DNA from: Sporodiniella umbellata
Taxonomy: Eukaryota > Mucoromycota > Mucoromycetes > Mucorales > Rhizopodaceae
Length of the DNA stretch: 64,000 nucleotides
Assembly: GCA_025677835.1 (NCBI GenBank)
Contig: JAIXMR010000002.1
Coordinates: 340,001 to 404,000 of the forward strand
Reading direction: 5' to 3'
Part shown: positions 60,383 to 64,000 of the stretch, in pieces
Numbering within the stretch: the stretch's first letter is position 1
How the letters are laid out: each line of letters starts with the position of its first letter
Notes under the pieces: generated by a model
Told to the model about the DNA's origin: nothing
Databases searched by the model: none
The model's input: the letters and a program-made list of their open reading frames with translations, nothing else
Position numbers and translations under genes: made by a program

Positions 60383-62887
60383 AGAATCCTGTTCTTACTT
60401 TTGCAGTGATGTTGTTTTGGATATAGGCGAGGTTATGTAATGGGAAATGGCCGAGCATGAGACTGATGTGACTTTCGACAGAGATAACGATGGAACCACC
60501 GAGCGCGTGTCGAATGGCATCGATGCCGACCTTTTTTGTTTTGACATGAATCTTTTCAGACTGTACGATGAGGCCCTGACAGGTGTTTTCACATACGGGG
60601 CCGGGTAGGAGGATCGGTCCATGCTTCCAACCCTCGCCTAGGTCTTGAAAGTTAGCGTCGATATCACCGATCTGGATGGTTTTATAAGTGGCAGTGGCGT
60701 TGATACGAAGGATGGTCATCCAAAGGCCTGGGAAAGGGTTGCGTAGACTCAAGACGGCGGTAGAAGAAAGGATGTTCATACGGCAGTCAGCCAAGATGGG
60801 CGGCTTATCAAAAGGCGGGACGGGCACGTCCAAGGTCAAGGCCTGAATCAGGGGGCGTAACCAGGGCGAACGTGTAGCGTTAGGAAAATCACCCGAGATG
60901 GTCAGATAGGTCTGGGCAGGAAGGAGGCCTGGCAAGTGTTTTATTTTGTTTTCGAGTGAAGGGTTTGTGGATATATAGTGGCTAATGAAGGCCACGCCAT
61001 GCGGATTGTTGGCATCCAACCAAGCGGTGGCCTGGATGAGGTTGGATTGATTGGCAGCCAAAGCAAAGGAGGGAATCGAGGTGTATCCGATACGGTTCCC
61101 GTTGAACAACAAAGCCATCTGAAGCGCGCCGAGATGGACATCCGCACTGGAAGGGTTGAATAGACGAAGGGCGGTGCTGATTTCCAAAGCGTGTGGGGAA
61201 CCTTGGACGAGCGAAAGCGAGGTGACCTCAGGTCTTCCTAACCCTGCCATGCCCTCGATCTCAATCGGCCCATCAAAGTCAAGATCACGTACGGTCACCA
61301 AACCCAAGGCGCTTTCGACCTGGGCGTCCGATGTGCCGTGCATGTAGAGCTCACCTCTCTTTTCGTAAAAAACGCGTCTCAAGAACTCTTGAAAGTCCTT
61401 TTGCCCGCCTGGCAAGACTTTGAAGGGGGCTTTGACCAGTTTGGATCGGACGGTGATCTGGTGATGGCCTGACGGTTCGGTCTGAGCAGGGCAAGGGGTG
61501 TTGGGGCGAACAAAAGCAAACGGACTGGGCGAGTGACGGTGAAGATAGATGTAGACTCTGGGATCGATCTGGTTGACATTTAACGCGAGATTGAACTCTT
61601 TGGGCTGCTTGAGTATGGCTGTGGCATCGGCTGAGATCAAAGGCTGTTGTTGAGAAGAAAAGTCAATCTTGATATTGGCCAAGGCCATGGTCTGGATCAA
61701 GTCTGTCTCGTTTACTCCGGGGAATGGCACGGAGATCGTCAAGGCCTCGAGCGCTTGTCTGAGCCACATCGGGGTGTCTGAAGGAAGGTTAGGGTCAGGC
61801 CCGTAGAAACTGCCCCGGACATGAACCAGGTTACTGTCGCCGTGCAAGTAACGGCTCAAGAAGACTGAGATGAGTTCCTGTGCATCCGATGAGAAAGGAA
61901 GGGTGCGACCGGACACGTTAAAGTAATTCATCCTGCGTCCATCCAGCCGAGCGTCCGAGGCTCTGACCACCGCTAGCTGGATTCCCCTTTCCCCGGGCAA
62001 ATAGATGCCAAAATCAACGTCACCCAGACGCAAACTCAGGACGGAGGACGGATTGAACAAGCCTACGGTACTAGCAATCCACACGCCGCCCAAAGGGTGT
62101 TCGCCTGGAAACGAGAGACGCTGCATCTCGGTCTCTTTCAAGCCACCCATGCCTTTGGCTAAGTTAGTAGTGGACCAAAGAAAAAGCCTCGGGTAGAACA
62201 CTCACCTGCAAGCGCCACACGTTTGTCAAGCGTTAGAGTCGATCCCAAGCTTCCTAAATGAACCGTCAAAGGGCCGTAGATGTGCCAGAGCACGGTCTGT
62301 GCCTCTACCGCGTGTTTACAAAAGGCCATCAAGGCCTGAGTGTCCTGAATCACAAAGTCAGTGACAAAATCAAACGTAGTCGAGGGGGAAGAGTCATTGA
62401 GGGATAAAGCAGGTAATTCGATGGTACCCAAGGTCTGGTCAAGAAAGAGCACGCTTAACCGGCTTGGGGAAGTAACGATGGAGCCCAGGAAGCGGCTTGC
62501 TCTCTGTGACCAGCGATAGAGCCTAGGCTCGAGCTCTATCTGGCCGATGACGTGGAGAGACATCGAGTTGGCTTTGGATAGATTCAAAATCGAAGCTGTC
62601 TGAAATTTGAACTGGACGCTGTCCTTGACAGTTCTCTCGGCAAAGGTAGGGGCAAACCAGAGGATGAGAAAAACGATGAGGGTGGTCAAGACGGTGATAA
62701 ACAAGAGAATGTAAGTGCAGATCTTTTTGTTTTGCTGGCTATCGTTCAGTAGTGTCGGATCTTCTTCCACAGCGCCATAGCCTTCTGGAAGTGCAGGTCC
62801 AGCGCTGTTTTTGTTCAAAAGGGATCGTTCGTCTGGCGTAGTTCTGGAAGAAGACGATTCTCCCATCGTAGTGCGGTTAGTGTACAT
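60381..62887 (-). CDS. Large single-pass membrane protein of the DUF3712 type, 819 aa
   Basis: Two exons (62206-62887 and 60381-62158) give 819 residues, exact. The cytosolic N-terminus (Ser/Thr-rich; MGESSSSRTT could be the true start, seven codons in) is followed by one membrane helix (about 55-77, ILLFITVLTTLIVFLILWF). The long outer part has LEA/DUF3712-like repeats in which phrases such as TALRLFNPSS, TVGLFNPSSV, VLSLRNPFPG and LNVNQ recur, as in the fungal DUF3712 family (membrane proteins of unknown function). Several N-glycosylation sequons are present. The intron is 47 nt. Confidence 0.85.
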
Positions 62888-63407
62888 TCAGCCGGTCTTT
62901 TCTCTCTCTCTCTTTCTTTCTTTCTTTCTTCACTCACACCTTTTGAAAAGAAAAACAAAGAATAAAAAATAAAATAAAATAAAATAAATCAAACCAATGA
63001 CCTCAAATCATCGGTACTTTCAAACCCAGACTGCATAAGAAAAACATTTCATGCCAATGGCTTCTTATCACTCATGCTGGATTTCCCAACACATGTCTTT
63101 TCAAATGACTTTTCAGCTGTTCTATCCTAAATTCTCGGTGTAAATACCCCTACAGAGCAGTTAAATTACCACGCCCAAGGCGTACACACACCCAAAAAAA
63201 AAAAAAAAAAAAAAAGCGTTTGCAGTAGTCAAATTGAAGGGCAAGCACCTCCACCTTTGCTACCGGAAATGGAGCCATGGAAAAAGATTGGGTTGATTGT
63301 AGAATACTCTTTTGATTGGACAAAACTCACTGGCTACTGGAAAGCGTTTATAGATTTATTTGTTTATTTTAATAAGAACGATACGAGTGATAGGCACAGA
63401 GTTGAAT
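62888..63407. other. Intergenic region
   Basis: Promoter of the large membrane-protein gene with (TC)n/(TTTC)n at 62904-62929, an AAAAT pentamer repeat at about 62963-62988, and an A run at 63193-63213. No gene. Confidence 0.55.
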
Positions 63408-63811
63408 TCAAGGCCTAACATCGCACTCTTCTTCTGTAAGCTGAATATCAATGACATCTCGATCTGTAGCATACTGTTGGGATATTCTTCGCTCTCTCTT
63501 TTCTAGACTATCGCTCTTATGGCAGTCATAGCCCGCACTCTTTTGATATTCAGATACAAACAGTTCGTCGTTCCATTGAAATCCCTGGTGTCTTGACATA
63601 ACAACCGTTGGGCAAGGTCCATAGTCTGACAGTCCATAATTGTAGGCGCTTTTGTTATACACTCGAAACTCGTAGTCGCTATCAATCGTATTTGTTTTCT
63701 TTTTCGTAAACCCCATCCCCGCTTATATATATAAGAAAAGGTAAGAAAAAGAAAAAGAAAAAAAAAAAAAAACTCGCATAAAGTCTTACCAATTGAATTC
63801 AATTTCCGCAT
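63408..63811 (-). CDS. Hypothetical protein, 111 aa
   Basis: Two exons (63790-63811 and 63408-63721) give 111 residues starting MRKLNSIAGMGFTKKK; alternatively translation begins at the ATG at 63716 (102 residues) with the first exon as leader. It is rich in Tyr, Asp and Glu and contains YEFRVYNKSAYNYGLSDYGP, then VVMSRHQGFQWNDELFVSEY, and an acidic C-terminus. The Y-x-G-L-S-D-Y-G-P and GFQWNxxLF phrases look like a conserved small protein motif, but I cannot name a family. No signal peptide. Confidence 0.6.
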
Positions 63812-63929
63812 GCCCTCCAACCAAGTGTAAAGAGTGCGTGTGTGGATGACCACTTTTTATTATGCAGAGTACAGCAAGTCAGTCCATCGATTTTAAATAG
63901 CCGAAACAAAACGGCTCTCTTTTGTGGAA

Positions 63930-63969
<40 letters not shown>

Positions 63970-64000
63970 AAAAAACTCTTTCTTTCTTTTAGCAGAATGA
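63812..64000. other. Right edge: leader and A tract
   Basis: A long A run (about 63936-63967) and a TTTC-rich end. No gene is seen before the edge. Confidence 0.5.

Overview
The window is 64 kb of an AT-rich fungal nuclear genome. Genes carry short introns of about 45-100 nt, intergenic space is studded with A/T homopolymers of 10-30 nt, and most genes have clear fungal relatives. A cluster of four closely related cytochromes P450 that resemble the CYP509 family of Mucorales, together with the general gene style, makes a Mucoromycota (Mucorales-like) fungus the most likely source. This is inference from sequence reading alone; no search was run.

Layout. 0-6.3 kb holds housekeeping genes: a partial PHD-finger gene running off the left edge, a GTPBP1-type translational GTPase, a small probable mitochondrial protein, the H/ACA snoRNP assembly factor NAF1 and a small unknown. 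7.1-8.6 kb (minus) is the thiamine-pyrimidine synthase gene (NMT1/THI5 type) with a complete TPP (THI-box) riboswitch aptamer downstream of its stop codon, apparently inside a 3' UTR intron. 9.9-11.5 kb is a CofD/YvcK-family gene. 13.4-25.8 kb is a P450 array of four genes (+ - - +) with the same six-exon structure. The first and fourth share a block of about 725 bp that is almost identical and includes introns. 26-29.6 kb is empty of recognisable genes.

29.6-33.6 kb carries a GPR1/FUN34/YaaH (acetate/ammonium) transporter with a reading-frame problem at its splice junction, the RNase P/MRP subunit RPP1, an acidic unknown and APS kinase. 34.3-36.1 kb holds two related small secreted cysteine-rich proteins with a duplicated 60-bp upstream element. 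37.8-44.1 kb holds two disordered unknowns, squalene epoxidase (ERG1) and an mpaB-type oxygenase interrupted by an in-frame stop. A decayed fragment of a second copy lies near 47 kb. 48.8-53.9 kb carries an Atf1/CREB-type bZIP factor, a secreted protein with 11-residue repeats followed by a cluster of ACGCGT and X-box-like motifs, and a Gcn4-like bZIP factor. 56.5-63.8 kb carries the COPII coat gene SEC31, a convergent large membrane protein of the DUF3712 type, and a small unknown.

Exon models were built by hand from GT-AG sites, conserved protein sequence and frame consistency. Where total lengths are stated as whole codon numbers, I checked the arithmetic. The most noteworthy items are the riboswitch placed 3' of NMT1, the conversion-like P450 block, the secreted cysteine-rich pair, and the palindromic poly(A)-signal pairs between convergent genes.
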